Of a DNA stretch of 57,260 nucleotides, positions 49,926 through 57,208 are shown piece after piece. The stretch is from VRUE01 sp040879985 (lineage in GTDB: Bacteria; Actinomycetota; Thermoleophilia; Solirubrobacterales; 70-9): positions 1 to 57,260 of the forward strand of contig JBBDJH010000023.1 in NCBI GenBank assembly GCA_040879985.1. Reading direction: 5' to 3'. The notes beneath the pieces were generated by a model. It had not been told where the DNA came from. It did not search any database and saw only the letters and a list, made by a program, of their open reading frames with translations. Position numbers and translations under genes: made by a program. Each line of letters begins with the position of its first letter. The first letter of the stretch is position 1.

Positions 49926-50738
49926 CCGGCGCTCGACCAGGCTGGATACGACCGCCTCGTAGAAGCCGTCGCCCATCGCCCCTTCGGTGACCGTGGCGTT
50001 GTCCCAGGCGGCCAGCGCGGCACGCAGGCCGGCGTCGCGCGCGGGGCCGTTGGCGACGACGAAGAAGCGGCCGACCGCGGCGGCGACCTCGAGATCCTCG
50101 ATCGAGTCGCCGACGGCGATGCACTCGGCCGGGTCGAAGCCGCGGGCGCGGGCGTGGGCGGCGACGGCCCCCGCCTTGCTGACCAGCTTGGGGACCAGGT
50201 GGTAGGCGTGGGTGGGGCCGTCGACCGCGGCCATCTCGCGGCCGATCGCGCCGTTGTCGAGCAGGCGCAGGTCCTCGTGGCCCGCGGCGGCGAGCAGCTC
50301 GTTGGCCTCCTCGACGTCGACCTTGCCGCGGAAGAGGTGGGAGAGGACGCGGCCGTGGTGCCAGGGCGAGTGGTACTCGAGCCGCCCCTCGAAGCGCTCG
50401 AAGAGCAGCTTGGGGATGCCCTGCCGCTCGATCTTCTCGTAGACGGTGCCCTCCTCGTCGGGGACGAGGTCGCCGGTCAGCAGCGTCGTCTCGCCGTCGA
50501 TCGCGAAGGCGCAGCCGGCCTCGTAGATGTAGGAGGCCTGGCCCATCAGGCGGGCCGCCTCGTGGACCTGCGGCTCGCGCCGGCCGGACATGATCACGAC
50601 CTCGACGCCGGCCCGGTGGCAGGCCTCGAGCCCGCGCGCCTGGGCCAGCGAGAAGCCGCCCTCGGCGTCGCGGAAGAGCGAGCTGCCCTTGCCGAGCAGG
50701 GTGCCGTCGAGGTCGGTGTAGACGCATCGCAGGGGCAT
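49923..50738 (-). CDS. HAD superfamily phosphatase (Cof/MPGP-like)
   Basis: The 271-residue enzyme has motif I as YTDLDGTLL (Asp9 nucleophile, Asp11 acid/base), motif II as VVIMSGRRE, and the final motif CIAVGDSIEDLEVA. A C2-type cap (about 85-195) matches Cof-like and mannosylglycerate- or sucrose-phosphate phosphatases. It is divergent from folP, and the two promoters share overlapping -10 boxes. It probably dephosphorylates a small sugar phosphate or nucleotide in the cytoplasm. Confidence 0.87.
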   Translation of the reverse strand: MPLRCVYTDLDGTLLGKGSSLFRDAEGGFSLAQARGLEACHRAGVEVVIMSGRREPQVHEAARLMGQASYIYEAGCAFAIDGETTLLTGDLVPDEEGTVYEKIERQGIPKLLFERFEGRLEYHSPWHHGRVLSHLFRGKVDVEEANELLAAAGHEDLRLLDNGAIGREMAAVDGPTHAYHLVPKLVSKAGAVAAHARARGFDPAECIAVGDSIEDLEVAAAVGRFFVVANGPARDAGLRAALAAWDNATVTEGAMGDGFYEAVVSSLVERR

Positions 50739-50749
50739 GGTGCGGTCGC

Positions 50750-50756
50750 TACGGTA
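50750..50756. promoter_or_regulatory. overlapping divergent -10 boxes (folP and HAD gene)
   Basis: TACGGTA reads TACGGT on the plus strand, 6 nt before ATG 50762, and TACCGT on the minus strand, 12 nt before ATG 50738. Confidence 0.4.
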
Positions 50757-50761
50757 GCCGG

Positions 50762-51742
50762 ATGCCCTGGCGCCTTGCCGATCGGACCGTCGAGCTGGCG
50801 CAGCCGGTCGCGGCGGGGATCGTCAACGTGACGAGCGATTCGATGTTCGAGGGGGCGAGGAGTGGGACCGCGGAGCAGGCGATCGCCGATGGGCTGGCGC
50901 TGGTCGAGGCGGGATTCGAGATGCTCGACGTGGGCGCGGTGGCGGCGCGCAACGGACCGGCCGTCGACCCCGAGGACGAGGCCGCGGCGCTGGTTCCGGC
51001 GATCGAAGGGCTGGCAGCGAGCGTTCGCTGTTTGTCGCCCACGGGCCTACAAACAGCGAACGCTCCCCCCATCCCGATCTCGGCCGACACGTTCTCGCCG
51101 GCCGTGGCGCGGCAGGCGCTCGACGCGGGCGCCGTCGCGATCAACGACATCTCCGGCGGCTCGGAGGAGATGTTCGGCCTGGTCGCCGAACGGGGCTGCG
51201 GCTACGTGCTGATGCACATCGAGGGGGCGCCGCGGGTCCCCCGTCCGCCCCGCGCCTACGACGACATGGTCGAGCATCTGAAGTCGTGGTTCGGGGGGCG
51301 AATCGAGGTCGCCCAAAGCCTTGGAGTGGAGATGGAGCAGATCGCAATCGACCCGGGGCTGGACTTCGACCTGACCGTGGAGCAGGACCTAGAGATTCTG
51401 CGCCGGCTCGGCGAGCTGCGCACGCTCGGCGCCGCGCTCTACGTCTCGCTCTCGCGCAAGGACTTCATCGGCGCGGTGCTCGGCGGGAGCTGGGAGCAGC
51501 GGCTGCCGCCGGGCGAGCGCGAGTGGGGGACGGTCGCGGCGGCGGCGCTGGCGGTGCGCGAGGGCGCCGACGTCCTTCGCATCCACGACCGCAGCACGTT
51601 GCAGGCGATCCGGGTCGCGGGCGCGATCGCCCCCCCTCTACGTTCCGCTGTTCCTTTCCCGGGTACAACCCGCTCCGCTGTTCCTTTCCCCCCTGTAACA
51701 GGGGAAAGGAACAGCGGAAGGTCGGTTGGCGGGGCGAACTGA
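50762..51742 (+). CDS. folP: dihydropteroate synthase family protein, divergent, with palindromic insertions
   Basis: The 326-residue TIM barrel has the first pterin motif as GIVNVTSDSM (19-28; usually NVTPDSF), DPGLDF in place of DPGxGF, and the intact SLSRKDFIG and RIHD motifs. The STRPG loop that binds p-aminobenzoate is absent; DVGAVAARNGPAVDPEDE stands there. It may be a true but unusual dihydropteroate synthase or a related pterin-binding enzyme. Residues about 86-103 are encoded by a 47-bp palindrome. The last 33 residues (from about 294) are encoded by palindromic repeats, past the normal end of the barrel. It is coupled to the helicase gene (TGATG). Confidence 0.8.
   Translation: MPWRLADRTVELAQPVAAGIVNVTSDSMFEGARSGTAEQAIADGLALVEAGFEMLDVGAVAARNGPAVDPEDEAAALVPAIEGLAASVRCLSPTGLQTANAPPIPISADTFSPAVARQALDAGAVAINDISGGSEEMFGLVAERGCGYVLMHIEGAPRVPRPPRAYDDMVEHLKSWFGGRIEVAQSLGVEMEQIAIDPGLDFDLTVEQDLEILRRLGELRTLGAALYVSLSRKDFIGAVLGGSWEQRLPPGEREWGTVAAAALAVREGADVLRIHDRSTLQAIRVAGAIAPPLRSAVPFPGTTRSAVPFPPVTGERNSGRSVGGAN
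51019..51065 (+). repeat. palindromic element inside folP (family A-like variant)
   Basis: A perfect 17-bp arm, GAGCGTTCGCTGTTTGT, and its complement (51049-51065) flank GCCC/GGGC. It adds about 17 codons in frame between barrel elements. Confidence 0.85.
51643..51660 (+). repeat. palindromic element family A, half copy in folP 3' end
   Basis: TTCCGCTGTTCCTTTCCC repeats the left arm of the full copy that starts 14 nt later. It encodes RSAVPFP in the folP frame. Confidence 0.8.
51674..51719 (+). repeat. palindromic element family A, full copy in folP 3' end
   Basis: TCCGCTGTTCCTTTCCCC pairs perfectly with its complement (51701-51718), with CTGT/ACAG in the middle. In frame it encodes SAVPFPPVTGERNSG. 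It ends 21 nt before the folP stop. Confidence 0.9.
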
Positions 51743-54024
51743 TGGCCAGGAGTCTGCTCGAGACGCCCTGGGCCGTCGCGATCGACCCGGCCCGCCGCGA
51801 TGGCCGCATCGTCGCCGAGAGCGGCGAGCCGGAGCGCAAGTCGAAGCCGGTGGCGATGCCGCGCTCGCTCGACCGCGGCCTGGTCGAGGCGCTGGGCCGG
51901 GCCGGGATCGAGCGCCTCTACTCGCACCAGCGTGAGGCGCTGAAAGCCGCAGCCGCCTCGAACCTGGTGATCACCAGCGGCACCGCCTCGGGCAAGAGCC
52001 TCGCCTTCAACCTGCCGGTGCTCGACGGCATCGCCCGCGACCCGAAGCGGCGCGCGCTCTACCTCTACCCGACCAAGGCGCTGGCCCAGGACCAGGCGCG
52101 CAAGCTCGCCGCGCTGCGCCCGCCCGGCCTGCGCGAGGCGATCTACGACGGCGACACGCCGCGCGAGGAGCGGCCCTCGATCCGCCGCCGCAACAACCTC
52201 GTCCTCACCAACCCGGACATGCTCCACGTCGGCCTGCTGCCCAACCACAAGAGCTGGGGCGACTTCCTCGCCAACCTGGGCTGGGTCGTCGTCGACGAGG
52301 CGCACACCTACCGCGGCGTCTTCGGCTCGCACGTCGCAAACGTGCTGCGACGGCTGCGGCGGATGGCGCGCGCCTACGGGGCCGAGCCGCGCTTCCTGCT
52401 CACCTCGGCGACGATCGCCAACCCGGTCGAGCTGGCCGAGCGCCTGGTCGGCGAGCCCTTCGAGCTGATCGACGACGATGGGGCGCCGCGCAGCGGGCGC
52501 GAGATCGCGATGTGGAACCCGCCGCTGATCGACAAGGCCAGCGGCGCGCGGCGCTCGGCGCTCTCCGAGGCGGCCGACCTGCTGGCGGAGCTGGTCGCGC
52601 ACGGCGTGCGGACGATCTGCTTCCTCAAAAGCCGGCGCGGGATCGAGCTGATCCAGCGCTTCGCCAAGGAGTCGCTGGAGCGGCGCGGCAAGCCGGAGCT
52701 GGCGGCGCGGATCGCGCCCTACCGTGGCGGCTACACGCCGCAGCAGCGGCGCGAGATCGAGGCTCGGCTTTCGTCCGGCGAGCTGCTCGCCGTGGTCGCG
52801 ACCGACGCGCTCGAGCTGGGCATCGACATCGGCGAGCTCGACGCGGCGATCTGCGTCACCTTCCCCGGCACCGTCGCCAGCCTGCGCCAGATGTGGGGCC
52901 GGGCGGGCCGGCAGCGGCGCGGGCTCGCGGTCTACGTCGCCGGCGCCGACGCGCTCGACCAGTTCTTCTGCCGCCATCCCGACGAGTTCGTCGGGCGGCC
53001 GGTCGAGGCGGCGATCCTCGACCACGAGAGCGAGCAGATCGCCTCGCGGCACATGGTCGCCGCGGCCTACGAGCTGCCGCTCAGCGCCGCCGACGACGAG
53101 GTCTTCGGCGCCGGCTGGCGCGAGCGGGCCGCGCGGCTGACCGCGGCGGGCGAGCTGCGCCGCGCCGGCGGCCGGTTGCTGCCGGCGAGCAGCGAGTTCG
53201 TCGCCGCGAAGATCCCGCTGCGCTCGGCCTCGGCCGACTCGGTCGCGGTGATCGAGCGCGATTCGGGCGAGATGCTCGGCCTGGTCGAGGCCGAGCGCGC
53301 CTTCACGACGATTCACCCGGGGGCGATCTACCTCCACCTGGGGCGCTCCTACGAGGTCGAGCAGCTCGACGTCGAGGCCCGGCGGGCGGTCGTCTCCCGC
53401 TTCGACGGCGACTGGTACACGCGGCCGAAAAAGGAGACCGAGATCTACATCGAGCGGGTCCGCGAGCAGCGCAGCGCCGCCGGGGTCGAGCTGCACTTCG
53501 GCGAAGTCTCGGTCAGCGAGCAGGTGATCGCCTTCCAGCGCGTCTCGATCTCCGAGCAGGAGCCGATCGACATCGTCGCGCTCGAGCTGCCCGAGCAGCA
53601 CTTCGTCACCCAGGCGCTCTGGTACGTGCTGCCGGAGAAGCTCAGCGGGGCGCTGCCGCCCGACGTCCTGCTCGGCGCCCTGCACGCCACCGAGCACGGC
53701 CAGATCGCGGTCCTGCCGCTGATCGCGATGTGCGACCGCTGGGACATCGGCGGGCTCTCCACCAACGTCCACTTCCAGACCGGCCGGCCGACGATCTTCG
53801 TCTACGACGGCCACCCCGGCGGGGTCGGGATCACGCTGCGCGGCTACGAGCAGTTCGAGCGCCTGCTCGGCGACGCCGAGCGGCTGATCGGCGAGTGCCC
53901 CTGCGAGTCCGGCTGCCCCTCCTGCGTGCAGAGCCCCAAGTGCGGCAACCTCAACGAGCCGCTGCACAAGGCCGGGGCCCTGGAGTTGATGCGGACGATG
54001 CAGTCGCGAGCGGCCGACAGCTGA
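51742..54024 (+). CDS. DEAD/DEAH-box helicase with DUF1998 (MrfA/YprA-like)
   Basis: The 760-residue SF2 helicase starts at ATG 51742, sharing one base with the folP stop; the open frame further upstream lies in folP. Walker A is TSGTASGKS (78-86), motif II is DEAH (Asp185), and motif VI follows MWGRAGRQRRG. The C-terminal DUF1998 region has the four-cysteine zinc site CPCESGCPSCVQSPKCGN (from Cys719). This matches Bacillus MrfA, which repairs mitomycin-type DNA damage with the nuclease MrfB; no MrfB-like gene is adjacent. Coupling to folP is probably operon convenience. Confidence 0.92.
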   Translation: MARSLLETPWAVAIDPARRDGRIVAESGEPERKSKPVAMPRSLDRGLVEALGRAGIERLYSHQREALKAAAASNLVITSGTASGKSLAFNLPVLDGIARDPKRRALYLYPTKALAQDQARKLAALRPPGLREAIYDGDTPREERPSIRRRNNLVLTNPDMLHVGLLPNHKSWGDFLANLGWVVVDEAHTYRGVFGSHVANVLRRLRRMARAYGAEPRFLLTSATIANPVELAERLVGEPFELIDDDGAPRSGREIAMWNPPLIDKASGARRSALSEAADLLAELVAHGVRTICFLKSRRGIELIQRFAKESLERRGKPELAARIAPYRGGYTPQQRREIEARLSSGELLAVVATDALELGIDIGELDAAICVTFPGTVASLRQMWGRAGRQRRGLAVYVAGADALDQFFCRHPDEFVGRPVEAAILDHESEQIASRHMVAAAYELPLSAADDEVFGAGWRERAARLTAAGELRRAGGRLLPASSEFVAAKIPLRSASADSVAVIERDSGEMLGLVEAERAFTTIHPGAIYLHLGRSYEVEQLDVEARRAVVSRFDGDWYTRPKKETEIYIERVREQRSAAGVELHFGEVSVSEQVIAFQRVSISEQEPIDIVALELPEQHFVTQALWYVLPEKLSGALPPDVLLGALHATEHGQIAVLPLIAMCDRWDIGGLSTNVHFQTGRPTIFVYDGHPGGVGITLRGYEQFERLLGDAERLIGECPCESGCPSCVQSPKCGNLNEPLHKAGALELMRTMQSRAADS

Positions 54025-54027
54025 CGT

Positions 54028-54067
54028 ATCCGACTTTGACCCCAGCCGGGTGTGGTCAATGTCGGAT
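54028..54067 (-). repeat. palindromic element family B, copy 2 (intergenic)
   Basis: ATCCGACTTTGACCCCA and TGTGGTCAATGTCGGAT match as inverted repeats at 15 of 17. Reversed, it equals 20701-20736 except in the loop. It lies between the convergent helicase and GH15-like genes and may also end transcription. Confidence 0.85.
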
Positions 54068-54074
54068 GCGTTAG

Positions 54075-55235
54075 TTACGTGTATCTAGGCCAGAGTTCTC
54101 GCAGGGCGAGGATCGCGAAGGCGTGGGACCAGCCCAGCGGCGTGGTCGAGGTGGGGAGGCCGGTGTGGGCGTCGACCCGCTCCGGGAGCAGGCCGAGAGG
54201 CGTGGCGGCACGGCGCAGCGCGGTCATCAGGCGGAGCGCGGCACGGCGGTCGATACCGGCCAAGGCCCAGTCGCCCCGCGCCGCCGCGTCCCGCGAGAGG
54301 GCGGCGAGGCCCCAGGCAGTCCACGCGGTCGGTGCCGTCCAGGGGTCGACGCCGCCGTCCCAGTCCTCGGAGGGGAGGATGCCGAAGCGACCGCTCCCGG
54401 CGGCGATCCGCCGCAGGGTGCGCCGGATCGCCGGCAGCAGGCGCGGCTGGGTGAAGGGGCGCACTCCCCAGGCCGCCACCGAGTCCCATCCCGAGCTCGG
54501 ATGCCCCTCGACGCGCATCAGCCCCCCGCCGGACACGAACCCGCCCAACCCGCTTCCGCTGTTCCTTTCCCCTCCATAAGGAGGAAAAGGAACAGCGGGG
54601 CCCTGGGTGGCGAGGGCGTTGCCGAGATAGTCGCCCGGCGATTTCTCTTGGTAGTCGGCGCGACCGCGCCACTGGCCTCGCGTGACCGTCTGACTGAGGC
54701 TGGCGGCCCGGGCGGCTGCCAGGACCCATCCGGCCGCGTCGCCCTGTGCGTCCCGCCCGGGCACGGGCTCGCCGGTTGCGCGGAACCGGGCGGCGGCGTC
54801 GAGGTCGAGGCCGAGCAGAAAGCGAGCGACCCGCCGCGCCTCGGGCCGGTAGCCGGCGGCGGCGAAGGCGATCGCCGCCGTGCCCGCATCGCGCGGCCAC
54901 ACGTAGGCCCACCCCTCGCCGGCTCCCGCGACCGACGCCCCGCTGCGCGGGTCGGTCAGCGCCCGCAGCACCAGCAGCGACCGCTTGTACATCCGCCCCG
55001 CCCAGCGCGGCGCCCCGGCGCCCAGCGGCCGCGCCCGGGCCAGCCAGCGCCGCTCCCGCTTGGCCGCCGCCTCGCCCGCTCCTCCAACGGACCCGCCGGG
55101 GAGGAACGAGGGATTCACGCCCGGGAAACCGCTTGGCAACGGCGGATCTGTACGCGTTCCGCCGGAAAGAGCCAAAGCGGCAGCTGTCAGGGCAGCCAGT
55201 CCGAGCACCCGTCGTATATTTAGAAAATTAGCCAC
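54075..55235 (-). CDS. secreted GH15-like (glucoamylase fold) protein with in-frame palindrome
   Basis: The protein has 386 residues from GTG 55235, with GAGGAAAA upstream. A signal peptide (1-26) precedes an alpha-helical body with GEGWAYVWPRDAGTAAIAFAAAGY (107-130), the typical six-hairpin glycosidase segment, and a final TPLGWSHAFAILAL, as in glucoamylase-type enzymes. Acidic residues in SEDWDGGVDPWTAPTAW could be catalytic. Residues 213-227 (PAVPFPPYGGERNSG) come from a family A palindrome. The substrate is probably an alpha-glucan, or trehalose-like sugar, but this is inferred. It diverges from the HTH/DUF6036 pair. Confidence 0.78.
   Translation of the reverse strand: MANFLNIRRVLGLAALTAAALALSGGTRTDPPLPSGFPGVNPSFLPGGSVGGAGEAAAKRERRWLARARPLGAGAPRWAGRMYKRSLLVLRALTDPRSGASVAGAGEGWAYVWPRDAGTAAIAFAAAGYRPEARRVARFLLGLDLDAAARFRATGEPVPGRDAQGDAAGWVLAAARAASLSQTVTRGQWRGRADYQEKSPGDYLGNALATQGPAVPFPPYGGERNSGSGLGGFVSGGGLMRVEGHPSSGWDSVAAWGVRPFTQPRLLPAIRRTLRRIAAGSGRFGILPSEDWDGGVDPWTAPTAWTAWGLAALSRDAAARGDWALAGIDRRAALRLMTALRRAATPLGLLPERVDAHTGLPTSTTPLGWSHAFAILALRELWPRYT
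54556..54598 (-). repeat. palindromic element family A, copy inside GH15-like gene
   Basis: CCGCTGTTCCTTTCCCCTCC and GGAGGAAAAGGAACAGCGG are inverted repeats with one extra base. On the coding strand it encodes AVPFPPYGGERNSG, nearly the same peptide as in folP. Confidence 0.9.
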
Positions 55236-55252
55236 TTTTCCTCAACATAAGT

Positions 55253-55258
55253 TAGAAT
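55253..55258 (+). promoter_or_regulatory. -10 box of HTH/DUF6036 pair
   Basis: TAGAAT lies 6 nt before ATG 55265, in an AT-rich divergent intergenic region (55236-55264) shared with the GH15-like gene. Confidence 0.45.
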
Positions 55259-55264
55259 GGCGCG

Positions 55265-55966
55265 ATGGCGAGCGTCGAGGAGACCACGAAGCTCGTGGGC
55301 GGCATTGTCCGGCTGCGCCGGGCCGAACGCCTGCCCGGTGCGACGGAGGACGTCGGGCCGGTCCGTCGCGAACTCGAAAGGCGCGCCGGACCGACCCTTT
55401 CTCGATCGCGCGCCAGCCGTCTTCTGGGCGTCAGCCAGACCGCCTTCGATCGGTGGGTGGGTGCAGGCCAGATACCGATCGTCGTCACGTCGGGGGGCCG
55501 CCACGAGGTTCCCCTCCAGTTCGTGGTCGAGCTGCTCGAGGCGATCGGCAGGTTGAAGAGCAGGGGGATTACCCGCCATCCACTGGCTAGCGCGCTCGGC
55601 GAACGCCGCGCCGCCGCGGAGGAGCTCGACGTCGCTCCGGGACCGGGGGGCCGGGGAGGGCGCACTCCACAAGACCATCGGACGGCCAACCGCCGTGCGC
55701 TGGCGTACCACCGGCTGGTCGCGGACCGCCTCGACGATCGAGCTATCGGGGAGGCGAGGGCCCGCGTCGCCCGTCTCGCGGCCGAGGGACACCTGAGTCC
55801 CCTCTACGCCGATCGCTGGCAGCAGGTTCTCGCCCTGCCGCCCGATGCCATCGCCGACCGGATCACCGAGGAGAGCCAGGATGGCCGAGACCTACGCCAG
55901 AACTCTCCTTTCGCCGGCGTCCTCAACGAGCAAGAGCGCCGCCGGGTCATCGAGCTGGTGCGTTAG
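55265..55966 (+). CDS. helix-turn-helix protein, putative antitoxin of DUF6036 pair
   Basis: The 233-residue protein has an excisionase- or MerR-like helix-turn-helix (about 45-85: LSRSRASRLLGVSQTAFDRW...GQIPIVVTSGGRHEVP), then a helical C-terminal part rich in Arg (about 130-230). The DUF6036-type nucleotidyltransferase gene follows after 2 nt. HTH plus nucleotidyltransferase is a layout of type IV-like toxin-antitoxin pairs, where the DNA-binding protein is the antitoxin. The AT-rich promoter, distinct from its GC-rich neighbours, fits an accessory module. Confidence 0.72.
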   Translation: MASVEETTKLVGGIVRLRRAERLPGATEDVGPVRRELERRAGPTLSRSRASRLLGVSQTAFDRWVGAGQIPIVVTSGGRHEVPLQFVVELLEAIGRLKSRGITRHPLASALGERRAAAEELDVAPGPGGRGGRTPQDHRTANRRALAYHRLVADRLDDRAIGEARARVARLAAEGHLSPLYADRWQQVLALPPDAIADRITEESQDGRDLRQNSPFAGVLNEQERRRVIELVR

Positions 55967-55968
55967 GC

Positions 55969-56490
55969 ATGCGGAGGGCTGAGCTCGAACATGTGATCCG
56001 TGCCGCGGCCGACGTATCCCAGGACAGCGAACTGGTCATCGTCGGCAGTCAGGCGATCTTGGGGCAATTTCCCGACGCGCCCGAGTCTTTACTCGTCTCC
56101 CGAGAGGCCGATGTCTATCCGCGGAACCATCCCGAGCGGGCTGACGAGATCGAGGGCAGCATGGGAGACGGCTCCTACTTCGATTCATCCTTTGGCTACT
56201 ACGCGCACGCGGTTGGGCCGGAGACCGCAAAGGCTCCCGCCGGCTGGGAGGAGCGTCTGGTGCCCGTTCGCAGCGAGAACACCGGCGGGGCTACGGGCTG
56301 GTGCCTGGAGGCCCACGATCTGGTTCTGTCCAAGTGTGCGGCGGGTCGTGAGCGTGACTGGGAGTTCGCCAGGGAAGCCCTGCGTCATGGACTGGTCGAT
56401 CCGGACGAGCTGCAACGCCGCAGCGCCGATCTGCCGCTGCCATCCAGCGAGCTCGAGAGGATTGAGCGAATGCTGGCGGGAATCATCTAG
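55969..56490 (+). CDS. DUF6036-like nucleotidyltransferase, putative toxin
   Basis: The 173-residue protein has a nucleotidyltransferase pattern: ELVIVGSQAILGQFPDAPES, then a SREADVYP segment holding the acidic residues of the D-x-D-like metal site. A C-terminal helical part (DLVLSKCAAGRERDWEFAREAL) is usual in DUF6036 and AbiEii-like proteins. Such toxins can modify tRNA or other targets. It is 2 nt downstream of the HTH gene, so the two are probably coupled. Toxicity is inferred from the family and pairing. Confidence 0.75.
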   Translation: MRRAELEHVIRAAADVSQDSELVIVGSQAILGQFPDAPESLLVSREADVYPRNHPERADEIEGSMGDGSYFDSSFGYYAHAVGPETAKAPAGWEERLVPVRSENTGGATGWCLEAHDLVLSKCAAGRERDWEFAREALRHGLVDPDELQRRSADLPLPSSELERIERMLAGII

Positions 56491-56527
56491 CCTTCCACCC
56501 GTCGGCAGCGATTCCGCCGCCATCCGG

Positions 56528-56560
56528 GGCGAGGTAGCTCAGTTGGTAGAGCACACGACC
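56528..56560 (+). pseudogene. 5' half of a tRNA gene (truncated)
   Basis: GGCGAGG (acceptor 5' strand), TA, the D arm GCTCAGTTGGTAGAGC and the first half of an anticodon stem (ACACGA) are all in place. The sequence then leaves tRNA pattern: no matching anticodon stem, T arm or acceptor 3' strand follows. The amino acid cannot be named. Confidence 0.75.
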
Positions 56561-57208
56561 GTGACCTTCCACCTGCGCCGGCTCGGCGCCCGGACCGGCC
56601 GCGGCTACATCGGGCGCCGGGTGATCTGCGAGATGCTCGGCCGCAGCGGACTGCGGGTCAGCGAGCTCTGCGACGCACGGATCGCAGACGTTCGGGCCTA
56701 CGGGCCCGGCGCGGGCCGCATCCGGGTGCCGCGGTCAAAGACCGAAGCGGGCAGGCGCGTGGTCGAGTTGACCCCGACCCTCACCGAGGTGGTGCGCACC
56801 CACATCGAGCAGCTGCGGGTCCTGGAGCGCTCGAGCGGCCCCGGGGACTACCTGGTCCCGAACCTGCGCGGCGGGCGCCTGTCGCCTGCGCGCGCGGGTC
56901 AGGTCGTCGCGGAGGCGGCGCGGCTCGCCGGCGAGCGGCTGATCGCAAAAGGGCGGCCGCCGCTGCCCCACACGACGCCCCACACGCTGCGGCGCACCTA
57001 CATCTCGATCGCGCTGCTGGCCAACGGCTTCGACGTCAAGTTCGTGATGTCGCAGGTCGGCCACGTCGACTCGACGATGACCCTGGACGTCTACGCCCAG
57101 CTGGCCCAGCGGGCGCGGCGATCGCATGGCGTCAGCCTTGACCGGTTGATCGCCGAGGCGGAGGGTGGGGTGGACTCATTGCCGGCACTCGGGCCGGATC
57201 CCGCGTGA
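56561..57208 (+). pseudogene. tyrosine recombinase (integrase), N-terminally truncated
   Basis: About 215 residues of the catalytic domain are present: Arg in SGLRVSEL, the beta-hairpin Lys in SKTEAGRR, HTLRRTY (His-x-x-Arg), GHVDST and the nucleophile Tyr in LDVYAQL. The core-binding N-terminal domain is missing. The frame stays open upstream through the tRNA fragment and beyond, but that part has no integrase similarity. It is therefore a remnant, or the frame has been joined by a deletion or misassembly at about 56560. XerC/D-like phage or genomic-island integrases are the nearest type. Confidence 0.85.

Noticed and set aside
51286..51741. N-terminal extension of the helicase
   Set aside because: It reads through folP in another frame; the helicase family begins near ATG 51742.
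56000..56560. Integrase N-terminal domain upstream of the catalytic part
   Set aside because: That stretch is the DUF6036-like gene in another frame plus the tRNA half; it has no core-binding domain similarity.
56528..56610. Complete tRNA gene
   Set aside because: No anticodon stem partner, T arm or 3' acceptor strand follows the D arm.
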